NCBI GenBank assembly: GCA_039881145.1
Contig: JAYKKI010000006.1
Span: 23,310,501 to 23,374,500, forward strand
From: Druceiella hillmani
Lineage: Eukaryota; Arthropoda; Insecta; Lepidoptera; Hepialidae
Direction: 5' to 3'
DNA length: 64,000 bases
In this document: in pieces, positions 24,154 to 35,211 of the stretch
Position numbering within the stretch: position 1 is the first letter of the stretch
Layout of the letters: the number at the start of each line of letters is the position of its first letter
Program-made: the position numbers and the translations under genes
The notes under the pieces: model-generated
The model's input: the letters and a program-made list of their open reading frames with translations, nothing else
What the model was told of the DNA's origin: nothing
Database searches by the model: none

Positions 24154-26193
24154 GTTAGTCAACTATTATTTCTAAACGTCTAAGTTTAACTCTAATATGC
24201 AAAATGTAACTAAACTGGTTATAACTCATAATGACTTATAGGAAATTGTTTTAAAGGCGATAACCCAGCTAGTGAATGTTTTAAAGGTGATGGAATATGA
24301 TGGAATGATTGGATAACAACCTATTGTTCGTAGGATAGTTTTGAAGAGGAATTCCAACCTTGACATCGTGAATATATTGTAACAAACAAGAAATAACAAC
24401 TGTGTACGTTTTTACTTCACATACAAGGTCTCTGGTTTTATTGTTGTACCTAACTTCTGATTATCGGTTCCTTTCATTAATCTGATATTTCATTAATTTA
24501 GGAGGAAATGTAGCTGGCTCGCTTAATTTTTTAAGTCAGTCTTAATTATGTGTGAATGTAATGATGGAAAAAGTTTTTTACCCTTTTATATAAGTAATTA
24601 TTTCTATATTTTTGTGTACATTATAAAATATTATATATGTAAAAAAAATATTTCACTATAATGAATCAAAGAGTAACAAATATTCAATGGACATAAAAAA
24701 GCAGCAAATTGAAATGACGTTGAAATTGATAATTGTTTTTAAATTTCATTAATGTCAACGTCGATCTATAGAAAAAAACATTTTTCGAAATTTCTGTGAA
24801 GTGCAAACACGAAAAACTCACGTTTTTCAAGTGTTTTTCTATAATTATCTCTATATCAGAATTCAAAAGAAAATGTCAAGTTTCATATTTAGTTACCTTC
24901 ATATTATGTCTTATTTACTATAAGGGAACGAATTATGTAATAATATACACCTCAAAAAGGTTTATACCTCTAAACTTTTATAAAACCTAACCCGCGTAAC
25001 CCATATTCACTTGTTATTAGGATTCTTCTACTTAGCAATAATTTTTTTACATTTATATTCATAAATTAAATGGATAAACTGAAAAATGCGTTAGGATAAG
25101 CCGATATAATTTGCCGAGAGTTATATGAAAGGAGAGACAAAATTACATTTTAAGGATACCTTCTAAGACACCTAAATAATACGCTTCGACTGTGAGCCTG
25201 CCAAATGGCTGAAATTTGTCGTCTCCCATTAATGCGTAAATAATTTTCCTTTGACCAACAATTTTTTGTTCAAAGGAAAGCATCATTGTTTTTTTATAAG
25301 TAGATACTGTGAAATAAAAACTTTAACGAGTAACGATTGTATATCTGGATGAAATAGAAGAAAAGAAATTTTTATTAGTTTTTGTAGTCTCAATTTAAAT
25401 GAATATTGTTTGTGAAATTACTCAATGTTCATTTCAACCAATTTCGTAAAATGCATGTCTCATTTTTCTCTTTTTTCTAAAACCGCGCTAATTTTGTAAA
25501 TGGAAATAACTTTAATTGTTTTGTAGCAATGCCATGCCTTTAATAGTTCTTAAAAATTTCATATAAAATTAGGCCTTATTCTTTTTTAATATCTTTACGT
25601 CATAATGGAAATTTCAAATGATGGATCATTTGAAATTTGGCCAGTACCGAATTCTAATACCAATGGAAACAACAGTGCCATTTTCATATTAGAACGAGAA
25701 AAATGAATTTTGCCACTAAACAACGCTATCATATAAATAATACGTTTTAGGTGCCTGAAACTTTTTAACTAATTTCTGAAAAAAATTATATTTATGAAAT
25801 AACTTGTTATAAATGTATACAGTACATTTTTTTTTATATAACAGGTTTTCCATAAGGCGAATAACTTTAGTCCTGAATTAACTTTCACGTGATAAAATAA
25901 TCTTTAATTCTTTATAATAGCATTACTTGAAATACGACTACTTTTCTTTTAAAAATCTAAAATTAATAGCCTAATAAATAGTGTTTATTTTTGTATATTG
26001 ATTATTTGTGGATGTTTTAAAAATGCAAGACTAAAAAAATGTTAAGAATGAACCGTTACTTACTGATAAGTGTATTAAAATTATTATACTTTTGCAATGA
26101 TTTTATTACTTAATCATCTGTGCCCACGATTTCGCTCATATAAGTATCCTACAATTTTTTATTACTTGTCAGGTTGAGATATGTATGAATACT

Positions 26194-26340
26194 ATAAAAA
26201 ATATTGCCCGGTTGTGTAACATCAACGCAGCCTGGCGTTCGCCGTTTATAGGCGCTTCAAATTTATTTATATTCTTCAAATTAACGGCTCTAGTAATTAT
26301 TTACGTGAATAATATCAAAATAACCAAAGTCATCAAATGA
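26194..26340 (+). CDS. short open frame shared with unit C (unknown)
   Basis: A 48-codon open stretch, with no ATG of its own in a convincing position, runs IKNIARLCNINAAWRSPFI and on to a TGA at 26,338-26,340. Unit C has the same frame (41,565-41,750) with RLCNVNAAWRPRFIGAS. The patch is more GC-rich than its flanks. Both copies are preceded by a T-rich tract and TCAG, a plausible 3' splice site (26,168-26,171 and 41,561-41,564). Upstream of the shared block the two copies differ by a 4-bp indel, so the frame is not preserved back to that site. By eye there are about 11 amino-acid-changing and 5 silent differences. No family recognised. Confidence 0.2.
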   Translation: MKNIARLCNINAAWRSPFIGASNLFIFFKLTALVIIYVNNIKITKVIK

Positions 26341-27459
26341 GTCTTATATTACATCCATTTTTTTTTATTTGTGTTAACTGTTTATCAATTGTTCCTTAAG
26401 ACAATGTTTTGTTATTTATTGAAAATCAGAGGAAAATAACTAAAATATTTTGATTAACCAATAATAACATAATTTTAGTTGTCGGTACCCAAAATATATA
26501 ATATCCTATTGTTTTCATCTTGATAAAGTGAGTCAAATAATAAATGTATAACCCATGTAATAAAATTTCGAGCCCGAACTATATAGAAGGAATACATTTT
26601 ATGCCGGCTATCCAATTATTATTTCTTTAATCTTATTTGTTACTTCTCGAAGTATTTTTAAAAGTGGAACTCAGTAGTTTTACTTTTATAAAAAAGTATT
26701 TTAAAAAATACACATAAAAGAAATATTTTATTTATTCTTGAAATATTTTTCATATTTCACCTTAAATTTATAATTGTTTACTACACTCTCAATAAACATT
26801 CAAACAGAAATATCAACAACAAAAAATTTGCAAACCAAGAAAAAAATTAAATAATTGTCATGTTTAAATATTTAGTTTATTATATATAAATTTATTAAAA
26901 TATATTTTCATGCATCATCTTTATTTACTTTAAATTTTTTGTTTTATTTTTTCCTAAACAGCAAAATTTTTATTGTTGCTAAAACGCATTCGTTATCAAT
27001 TATTAGTTAACAATTAAACAAAAAATAAGAACTGAAGATTTAATAATAAATTTTGAAGACTATGGAAATTGAAGGTTTTTGCGAATATTAAGCGAGTTAG
27101 ACGTCATCTTTTGATCTTTTTATAAATTTTAAGCGAAAATCTAAAAAAACATTCATCAAACAATAAATAGAGTATTATTGTATCTTCAATGTTTTTTATT
27201 GCATATTCTTAAATAAAACGTCAGTGAAATTCGTATGTTTGTTAAACTGCACTGGCTTTAAAAGCAAGCATGACAATACAAGAACACTTTTTTTTAAATA
27301 AGTCAATATGTTGTATTGAAACTTCACATTTTCTTGTAATTGTTACATATAACTTAGAACAGATTGAAATTTTAAACATTCCAAGAAATTGTAAAAAAAT
27401 TCTTAATGGCAATATGTAAGTTATGTAAAAAAAATCGATATAGTACTTACTTGCGACCA

Positions 27460-28240
27460 TTTTGTTAGGTCGGGTTAGGTTTGTTTTACCTGTGATTGAA
27501 TTTTAGAATTTATTTGCTTTTGGTTTCGTTAGGTTTGCTTTGGGTTGGTTGGGATAGGATTGGATTTGTTTTGCGCTGGGTTTAAATGGTTTTGGTAGGA
27601 TTTGGTTGTGTTCATTTGGTTTTACTTTAGCTTATATTGCTTTGACTTGCTTTGCATTGAGTTTTGTTAAGTTTACTTTGGATTGGTTTAGGTTAAGTCA
27701 GATTGTTTTTGAGTTTGTTTGGGTTGGGTTGGGTCAGATTAATTTGTATTTTGGTTGAGTTGGATTCTGTTTGTTCGGATTGGATTGAGTTGGATTGAGT
27801 TTGGTTAGATTGGTTAGAGTCATGTTGAGTTGCGTTGGGCTTATATTGGTTTGGTTTGGGATGTATATATTGGGCTGTGTTTGGTTGATTTTGTTTAAGT
27901 GGATTTGAGTTGGATTGGGTGTGTTTATTGACTGGGTTTTGTTGGGTTTGTTTTGAGTTGTGTTGGGTTGAGTTGCATTAGGTTTTTACCTTGGGTTTGC
28001 TTCAGGTTGTGTTGGGTTGGGCCTGCTTTGAGTTGATTTGTGTTGAGTTAGGTTGGGCTTGCTTTGAGTTGAGTTATGTTGGGTTAGGTTGTTTGAATTG
28101 GGTTGTCTTTGGTTAGATTGGGTTGGGTTGTTTAGGATTGGACTGCTTGGCGTTGCACTGGGTTGAGTGGGTTTGGTTTGGATTGGGTTGCGATGGATTC
28201 AGTTGGGTCATGTTCGGTTTTGTTGGTTGGGTTTGCTATT
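27460..28240 (+). repeat. degenerate G/T-strand-biased repeat, unit B
   Basis: About 780 bp whose plus strand is almost entirely G and T with few A and very few C. It is built of irregular GGTTNGGTT, GGGTTGGGTT and GGTTAGGTT-like words. TTAGG and TTGGG pentamers are frequent but never in a long regular run. The corresponding block in unit C (42,900-43,511) starts at the same place after the shared anchor ACTTRCTTGC. It may be an old decayed pentamer array, or the parent of the adjacent 15-bp minisatellite. Confidence 0.85.
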
Positions 28241-28302
28241 AATTAATATTAAATATATATGATGTGAGTAACTAGGCACGTTTTTGTTATTATTGGTGGG
28301 GT

Positions 28303-28890
28303 TTGGTTGCTTCGGGTTTGGTTGCTTCGGGTTTGGTTGCTTCGGGTTTGGTTATTTCGGGATTGGTTATTTCGGGTTTGGTTATTTCGGATTTGTTTGC
28401 TTTGTGTTTAGTTGATTTGGGTTTGGTTCCTTTGGGTTCGGTCGCTTTGGGTTCGGTCGCTTTGGGTTCGGTCGCTTTGGGTTCGGTCGCTTAGGGTTTG
28501 GTCGCTTTGGGTTCGGTCGCTTTGGGTTCGGTCGCTTTGGTTTCGGTCGCTTTGGGTTCGGTCGCTTTGGGTTCGGTCGCTTTGGGTTCGGTCGCTTTGG
28601 GTTCGGTCGCTTTGGGTTCGGTCGCTTTGGGTACGGTCGCTTTGGGTTCGGTCGCTTTGGGTTCGGTCGCTTAGGGTTCGGTCGCTTTGGGTTCGGTCGC
28701 TTTGGGTTCGGTCGCTTTGGGTTCGGTCGCTTTGGGTTCGGTCGCTTTGGGTTCGGTCGCTTTGGGTTCGGTCGCTTTGGGTTCGGTCGCTTTGGGTTCG
28801 GTCGCTTTGGGTTCGGTCGCTTTGGGTTCGGTCGCTTTGGGTTCGGTCGCTTTGGGTTCGGTTGCCTTGGGTTCGGTTGCTTCGTATTGC
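28303..28890 (+). repeat. 15-bp minisatellite in unit B
   Basis: After a few GGTTTGGTTGCTTCG and GGTTTGGTTATTTCG units the array settles into a highly uniform 15-bp unit, GGTTCGGTCGCTTTG, about 30 times from about 28,435 to 28,880, with a handful of point variants (TAGGG twice, GTACG once). It occupies the same place in the large unit as the minisatellite of unit A, but the unit sequence is different (TCGGTCGC against TTGGTTGC). Each copy therefore expanded its own variant. The long open frames across it are repeat artefacts. Confidence 0.97.
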
Positions 28891-31635
28891 GTTTGCTTCT
28901 GCTTGAGTTGGTTCTGCTCGAGTTTGCTTCGATTTGAGTTTGCTTTGGGATGGGCTTGGTTTAGGTTGGTTTTGAGTTGGTTTGAGTTTGTTTTGGATTA
29001 GATGAAGGTGGGTTGGTTTAGGTTTGCTTTAGGTTTTTTGGTTTTATTTTGTGTCGGGTTTGGTTTGCTTTGGGTTTGGTTTGATTTGGGTTTGGTTGGA
29101 TTTGTGTTGTGTTGAATTACGCAATAGTTTTTACCCCATGACAATTAATAGTTTTTACCAGAAACACGCAGGGACAAGAATTCCAATAAATCTATTTTTT
29201 TGTTCTGTTTCTTTTATTATGTTTCTTTTATAAATATTTTTCTTATATAATTTCAAGCTATAAAACGCCTATTCAACAATTTTATTATATGCATAGATAC
29301 TTATTCTTTTTATCCCATACTCAATAAAAATGGTTAACGTGTTCATAGTTTAAACTATGTTTTTTTAGTTTAATACCCACAAACACAGAGATTTTGGTTA
29401 TTGTATGTTGATTTCCACAGGCGGGCTTGATTAATTATATCTCTTTGCTGGGCTCCAGTAGGTTGATTCTTACCAACGGACTTTAATTTTTTTAGTATAT
29501 GGTAACTGAGTAAGTAGTTATTTATTGTTCAGTTAAATTGTTGCCATATTTTAACAAGCATAAAACAAAGAAATAAGAAATACTGAAAACTGCTTTATTT
29601 TTGTGCGTCACTATCAAGTCTCAAAAATACATAGTTTTAATATTAGAAAATTAAAATATAATTGTTTGACGTTAATTAAGACTATTCTATTCCTTTAATC
29701 CGAATTAATCAGGTAACTGTTATATGCTTATACAAAACTCAAGAAATACGTAATAAAACCTCCCCTAATAAAATTATTATAATCCGAAGGACCCCGCCAC
29801 TTGTTTTACTTCAATTTAAAAATGGCTCCAATAAATATTCCCCACTGAACATTTTCAACCTGTTTACTCCCATTCTTCGTTCGAACTGTCAATACGCGAA
29901 ACGAATAAATTTTGTGAGGTTGGGTTATTTTGTTTGCTTTCGAAAGTAGTCTCTCTAAAGTTTTAGCGTGATCTGGTTATAACGACGATAATGTATCAAT
30001 AGACTAATATATATTTTGTATGTTTCTTATATAATTTTGTAGGACTTATTTTTTTTTCCTTTTTTTGGGTTCCGTACCTCAAAAGGAAATTTTTGGCGTA
30101 AAATTAAGAAATCAAATTATTTTCAAATTCTATATCTGTTATGGGAAATCGTTTGAAATGACTAATTCGAAACCCTTTTTCATAATTTCAGCAAGTGTGT
30201 CTTCAGATATATGTTGTAAAATAAACAAAAAAACATTCCCCTCCGCTTATTTCCGAAACTGCTCGATTTAAATAGATGAAAAAATAGTGTCCTTGATAAC
30301 CTACGTAATGATTGTAGGAAAACTGTAGTGATGATTTTAGATGTCATAATTTAAATCTGCACGGTGTTTCTGTGTTTATAAAAAGTAAAGTATGCAATAT
30401 ATTTACGTTGTGGAAAATAAATATTTGTTAATAATTTAATAGAAATGTTACGTATACTTAAACCTTTGAGAACCTAAATATGTAACGAACTTCGGTAGTG
30501 CGAGTCCTACTAGTACTTGACACGTTTTTTTGCACCTTTTTGAATAGACATACCTTTCTAAAATTCCTTATTTAAATCGTAATACTGGAGCCCGTTAATT
30601 AATATTTCATACATTGGGAAATTTCTGAACATAAAACTAAATTCGCCTTTACGAAGAATAATGTTGGCTTAATTATCTTCCCAATCTTACATATTGGATA
30701 TCAGCCATTTAGAAATGAGAATGTATCTTCTAAAGTTTCCTTTGCATTTACTTAATAGCGATACTGATCGCAATAATTAAGAATTATATAGATATTTCTA
30801 TTAAAAAAATATATCAGGAAAAGGTTGTCGCTAGAAACCATTCATATATTTAACCAAAAATAATATTTGTTGAAAGGTACATCCATATCTTATTTAATTT
30901 CAAATTAATTGAACGCCAAGCGTTTCAATGGATATTATTTATTTTAAATTGGTTGTCTTATAATAAAATATTTAACTAATTACCATGACACATTCCAGTA
31001 AGTATTACGATATTCTTAGTCATTTCCTAAAGACATTTTATATTCGTATATTTAATAACAAGAGAAAAAAAAATTTACACCACTAATATATATTTTATTT
31101 AAATTACCTAAAAACCATGAATCTGAAATGACTATAAAACAATGAATTTCTCACAATTTTATTTTTAATCGTCAGTCATTTTTGTTAACAAAATGTAACT
31201 GCTTTATCGTTGTTTCATAATTACACAAAAATTATAGCCTAGCAAATAATAATATAATAATAAATACTTACTTTGCTCTATATACTTGGAATTTACCTGT
31301 GAATAAAATTACTTATAATTCAGTCTTTATCAATACAAAATGTGATCAAAAATCAGTTTTATAAATTTTGAGATATACTATCAATGCTGCCAAAATCATA
31401 TTAATTTGTTAAATATATTGGACAATTTGAAATTCTGTTTTGATAAACCAGAGTATTTCTTTAAAAACCTACATTTTGTGAATAGATATTTGTGCAGTGT
31501 GTACAAGATATAGTTAATAGTAGGATATTGCATTTATATTAATAACGGAGATACACAATAAGTGAAGTTTCTGTTTCAAAATATGTTTAATATATAAATA
31601 TTTTTATTAAAGTGAAAAACTGACTCGTAGTTTGC

Positions 31636-31854
31636 ATGAGTAAAAAATGTTGTAAATCAAAACACTCAAACTTTTTAAGTCCTCAAGTTGGGCTACGTAA
31701 AATACAATCAAATTTTGTACTGAGACCGGAACCTGTAAACCTAAACAAAACGGAAAAGAGGGATTCCCGTTTGTTAAAAATCACGAAAAAAACCTTTTGC
31801 CTATTGTTGATTTATATGAAGAAAATGGAAGTCGATCAGAGATGGAAGAGATGA
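31636..31854 (+). CDS. open frame of 72 codons inside the unit-B-specific insertion (unknown)
   Basis: ATG at 31,636 starts a frame beginning MSKKCCKSKHSNFLSPQVGL, basic and polar, ending in TGA at 31,852. It lies in the roughly 800-bp segment (31,240-32,040) present in B but not at the equivalent place in A (about 23,110). The reading frame is locally GC-richer than its surroundings. In a second frame the later part also reads open (FVKNHEKNLLPIVDLYEENG), so a frameshifted mobile-element fragment is possible. No family recognised. Confidence 0.2.
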   Translation: MSKKCCKSKHSNFLSPQVGLRKIQSNFVLRPEPVNLNKTEKRDSRLLKITKKTFCLLLIYMKKMEVDQRWKR

Positions 31855-32083
31855 CGTAATCTAAGGAATACTCTTACATCAATGAATTATTAGAGAATAT
31901 TGTTCAAAGATTTATAGTTTCGGTTTTACAAACATAATAGTTCTAATAATTTACAAGTTAAAATAGATAGCAATAAAAGTGAAGTAATCGCATTTATTGA
32001 ATTAACTAAGAATACATACACACAAAATTTTAAGAAGAGTGTTTCTTATAAACTAATCTTATATGGCAATTAATTATGAATGA

Positions 32084-34500
32084 CACTCAGAAAAGCTACG
32101 AAAACAGTAAAATAATGGATTGATCACGAGTTTTGTTATAGTTTCAAAATGATTGAATAAACCTTGACCCTCATATTAAAATGTGATTTTTTTTTCATTT
32201 ATTTAATGACTACTTAACAGCACTTCAAAGACCCATCGTTGTTACGGGATATTATAAATGTGGAAGTGTTTTTATTTTCCTTTCTGACCTAATTATTGTT
32301 TTTGGAAGAAATAAAATCTTACTAAATTTCGCACAGTAGTAAAACGTACTATTTACTATTACACGTAATAGTTTTCACTCTGGAAAAAAGTTAATTTTAA
32401 GAAACAAAAAAAATTTAAAACAACAATATATGACCCCTTCGCTGTTTTTCTTTAATGAGCAATTTTTTCGTCAAATCAATTACTTCTAAATCAATTACTT
32501 TCTACTTTTTTACATAATTTTGGTCACAAATAATTACATTCGCGGGCGGGGTCGCCACTGTATTGATATTGGTCGCCACTGTATTCATTTTATTTTTAAG
32601 TTATTTATTTTTAAACTTAAATAAAAGATACTTCGTTTAAATTTTTGCTTTCTTTTTAAATTTTTGCCGTCCTCACCGCACCCTTAATTTTTAAATAATT
32701 TTGGAATAATGCTACGATACAAAGTAAGAAATTCCAATTTATAAAAATATTTTAAGTCGGGAGAAAAAGTTAAGTGAAAATCTTCATTAGCGCGTTTCAC
32801 ATAAAACACACTAAAATATTATCAGAAACCTATTACATAGTTACCATACTTAACTATGACATTAATATACATTAAATAATGTATTTCATTCACATAAATC
32901 TTGGTATCGTATCGCACAAATAATGAAAATGTCTTGGAAAGAATTAAACTCGCGCACTGATATTTTTCCATAATTAGTATATTAAAATATAACAATATAT
33001 TGGGAAAGGAAATCTATAATCGAATTTAGTTCTCTTCACTTAAAGAATACATCGGTTTCATAGGCAACCATCCATATATTGAAATATAAAAATTGTTTCG
33101 TGGAAAACACTATTTAACCTAATCCGGTCCTTATTAAGTTTTCAAGCGTACAGTTATTACCCAACCTCACAATAATTTAGATTTAATTTAAAACATTATT
33201 ATGAGTTGAAACCAAATACCGTAATTTTTTTCGTTTTTAATTTTAGGTAATAGCTAGTATAATAATAAAAGAAAAAGATCGAGAAGGGGCCTCCCCCCGT
33301 GTTGAAAAGTTATGAAAACAGTGAAATAATGAATTGAATTCGAGTTTGATTATGGGATCAAAATGATTAAATGAACCTTGACCCTAATATTATAAATGTG
33401 AAAGTATTTTCATTTATTTATTTATTACTTAACAGCACTTCAAACACCATTACGTTTTTTTAAGGATATTATAAAGGTTTTCCACCTTGTTTTTATGTTC
33501 TTTGTAACCTATTTATTCTTTTCGGAACAAATAAAATCTTACTTAATTTTGCACAGTAATAAATTGTGCTATTGAATGTTACATGCAATAGTTTTTACTC
33601 TGGAATAAATGAAATTTTAATGCACAAAAAAAAATTCAAATTGCGGTGTATGATCCCTACGCTGTTTTCAAATCAGTAATTACTTTCTACATTTTTACAT
33701 AATTTCGGTCATAAATAAGTACTTTCACGGGCGGAGTCGTCACTGTGTTGGTATTGGTCGACACTCTATTCACTTTATTTGAAGGCGGATCTACCCACAG
33801 CGATTTATTTTTAAACATGAATAAAAACTACTTCATTTATATTTTTGCAGTCTTTGGTCCTGGTCACATCCTCAATTTTTAAATAATTTTGGAATAATAT
33901 TACTTTAGGAATTTATCAAAATAATTTTAAGTCGGGGAAGAAATTAAGTTTAAATCTTCATTAGAGCGTTTCATATAAAACATGCTTAAATATTAACCGA
34001 AACTGATAAGTAGTTTTTAATAGCACTTAATATAACATTAATATGCATTAAATAATGTATTTGTTTCACATAAATCTTGATATCCCATCGCACAAATAAC
34101 GAAAAAGTCTTAAGAAAAAATTAAACTAGTGAGCTGATATTTTCTCATATTTAGTATAATAAAATTTCACAATATTTCAGGAAAGGGAATCTAAAACCAA
34201 ATTTAGTAGTCGTTACTTAAAGAATACATCAGTTTCATAGGCAACCAATCATATATTGAAAAATAAAATATGTTTCATGGAAAACACTCGTTTAACCTGT
34301 TCTGGTTATTATTAAGTTTTCAAGCAGACAGCTATCACCCAACCTCGCAATAATTTAGATTTAATTTGGAACAATAATACGAGTTGAAACCAAATATGGT
34401 ATTTTTCATTTTCAAAATTTTAGGTAATAAATAATATATAGTAATGAAAGAAAATAGAGAAAATAAAAATTTAATATATAATAATAATAATAGTAAAAGG
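32084..34500 (+). repeat. 1.2-kb tandem duplication of the upstream region
   Basis: The block from AAAAGCTACGAAAACAGT (32,092) to GATCGAGAAGGGG (about 33,290) is repeated from 33,306 to about 34,500. Matched anchors lie at 32,324/33,543, 32,543/33,729, 32,891/34,068, 33,002/34,181 and 33,164/34,343, an offset of about 1.18-1.22 kb. The first copy stops just before the promoter, so only the second is joined to TATA, Inr and exon. Divergence between the two is similar to that between units, so the duplication is not recent. Confidence 0.85.
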
Positions 34501-34538
34501 TCGGGATAGGAGGGGGGGAGTGGCAATCGCTGCTGGCC

Positions 34539-34590
34539 TATAAAAAGGACGGTCAGAGCGAGCACCGAAATCAGTTTTTGCCGAGGAATT
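34539..34590 (+). promoter_or_regulatory. core promoter of unit C (TATA plus Inr)
   Basis: TATAAAAAG begins at 34,539 and the initiator TCAGTT is at 34,571-34,576. With A at 34,573 as +1 the TATA box begins at -34, close to the usual spacing. Twenty bases around the initiator are identical with unit A. The TATA words and spacing differ between the copies while the initiator is kept, so the initiator block seems the more constrained part. Activity is inferred. Confidence 0.65.
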
Positions 34591-34644
34591 GTCATAGTGC
34601 CGCGCGGAGTTTGGCCGATACATTATTTACAATTAGGTAAATTT

Positions 34645-34891
34645 TTGCTGTGTCTTAAAATTTGTATAAACTCTAAAGTCATATACTCGTAATTATTTCC
34701 TCAGAATTCAGAAGTTCCGAAAATTTGCGTGCTGTTTGAGACGTATATTTGACGTATATTGTGTCACTTATATTTACTATTGGGTTAGTTGTTACCGTGT
34801 GTAAATTTTAAAATTATTATAAATTCTAAATTCGTGTAATTATTTGCTCAGAATTCAGAAGTGGCGTGTTGTAAATACGCGTGCTGTCAGA
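34645..34891 (+). repeat. direct duplication within the unit C leader
   Basis: 34,645-34,742 and 34,792-34,891 are copies of one about 100-bp segment containing CTCAGAATTCAGAAG (147-bp offset). Unit A has the segment once (about 16,460-16,560). The duplication lengthens the distance from start site to exon ATG from 432 bp in A to 506 bp in C. Confidence 0.85.
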
Positions 34892-35078
34892 CTTGTAAGT
34901 GCGTTGTGCGAAGGTTAATCAATACTCTTACCATATAACTGAAGTGTACGTAATTAAAAAAGTGATAAGTGGTAATGAATTAAAATGGAATCACATGATC
35001 CAAGTTAAAATATCAGAAGAAACTGAATCTGGATCAAGACGTAGGAGGAAAAAAGGGTGACGAGCTGGTCGACGTCAC

Positions 35079-35211
35079 ATGAATCGTTCAAGTTCTTCTG
35101 CACGAAGAAGCATACGTTCAACAACACCAGAGGTGGGTGCTTCCATTTCTAGCACAACAACTGCATTGAGTGCTTGTTTTAATCGAATGGAAGAATCGTT
35201 CGACGAACATT
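35079..35211 (+). CDS. first coding exon of the repeated gene, copy C (best preserved)
   Basis: ATG at 35,079 opens 44 codons plus one base (MNRSSSSARRSIRSTTPEVG...) and ends at a phase-1 donor, CATT|GTGAGT, at 35,212. The N-terminal half is basic and rich in Ser and Arg, the middle is Ser/Thr-rich, and the end CFNRMEESFDEH is amphipathic. No signal peptide or membrane segment is seen. Copy B has the same length with a stop; copy A has eight codons fewer in frame. The conserved start, conserved frame and conserved donor together argue for a real coding exon, fed by the promoter 506 bp upstream. A frame through the donor continues a little (to 35,267) but is probably intron. I cannot point to exon 2 and do not recognise the protein. 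Confidence 0.5.

Larger units (their letters stand above)
23121..32050 (+). repeat. large tandem unit, copy B (promoter deleted)
   Basis: Unit B begins with the same junction as C (CAATTAATTATGAATRACRC). It has the upstream region (23,200-23,850), then skips the TATA/Inr and most of the leader, resumes at about 23,900, and carries the exon with an in-frame stop (24,021-24,153). At about 24,515 it jumps from the anchor at 24,460 to AAGTCAGTCTTAAT at 24,531, missing about 2 kb or more that 0, A and C have. It then aligns with C (25,123/40,600; 25,609/41,076; 26,215/41,608; 27,220/42,502), has the G/T-rich block and its own minisatellite (28,303-28,890), and finally the right part shared with A. 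Between about 31,240 and 32,040 it carries about 800 bp absent from A. Stretches between the named features are AT-rich with no recognised gene. Confidence 0.85.

Noticed and set aside
26190..26260. tRNA-like gene in the GC-richer patch of units B and C
   Set aside because: No A-box and B-box pair and no cloverleaf could be drawn from the shared sequence.
28303..29001. Open frames across the second minisatellite (WVRSL and ALGSV repeats)
   Set aside because: Same reason as for the first minisatellite; two overlapping frames are equally open.
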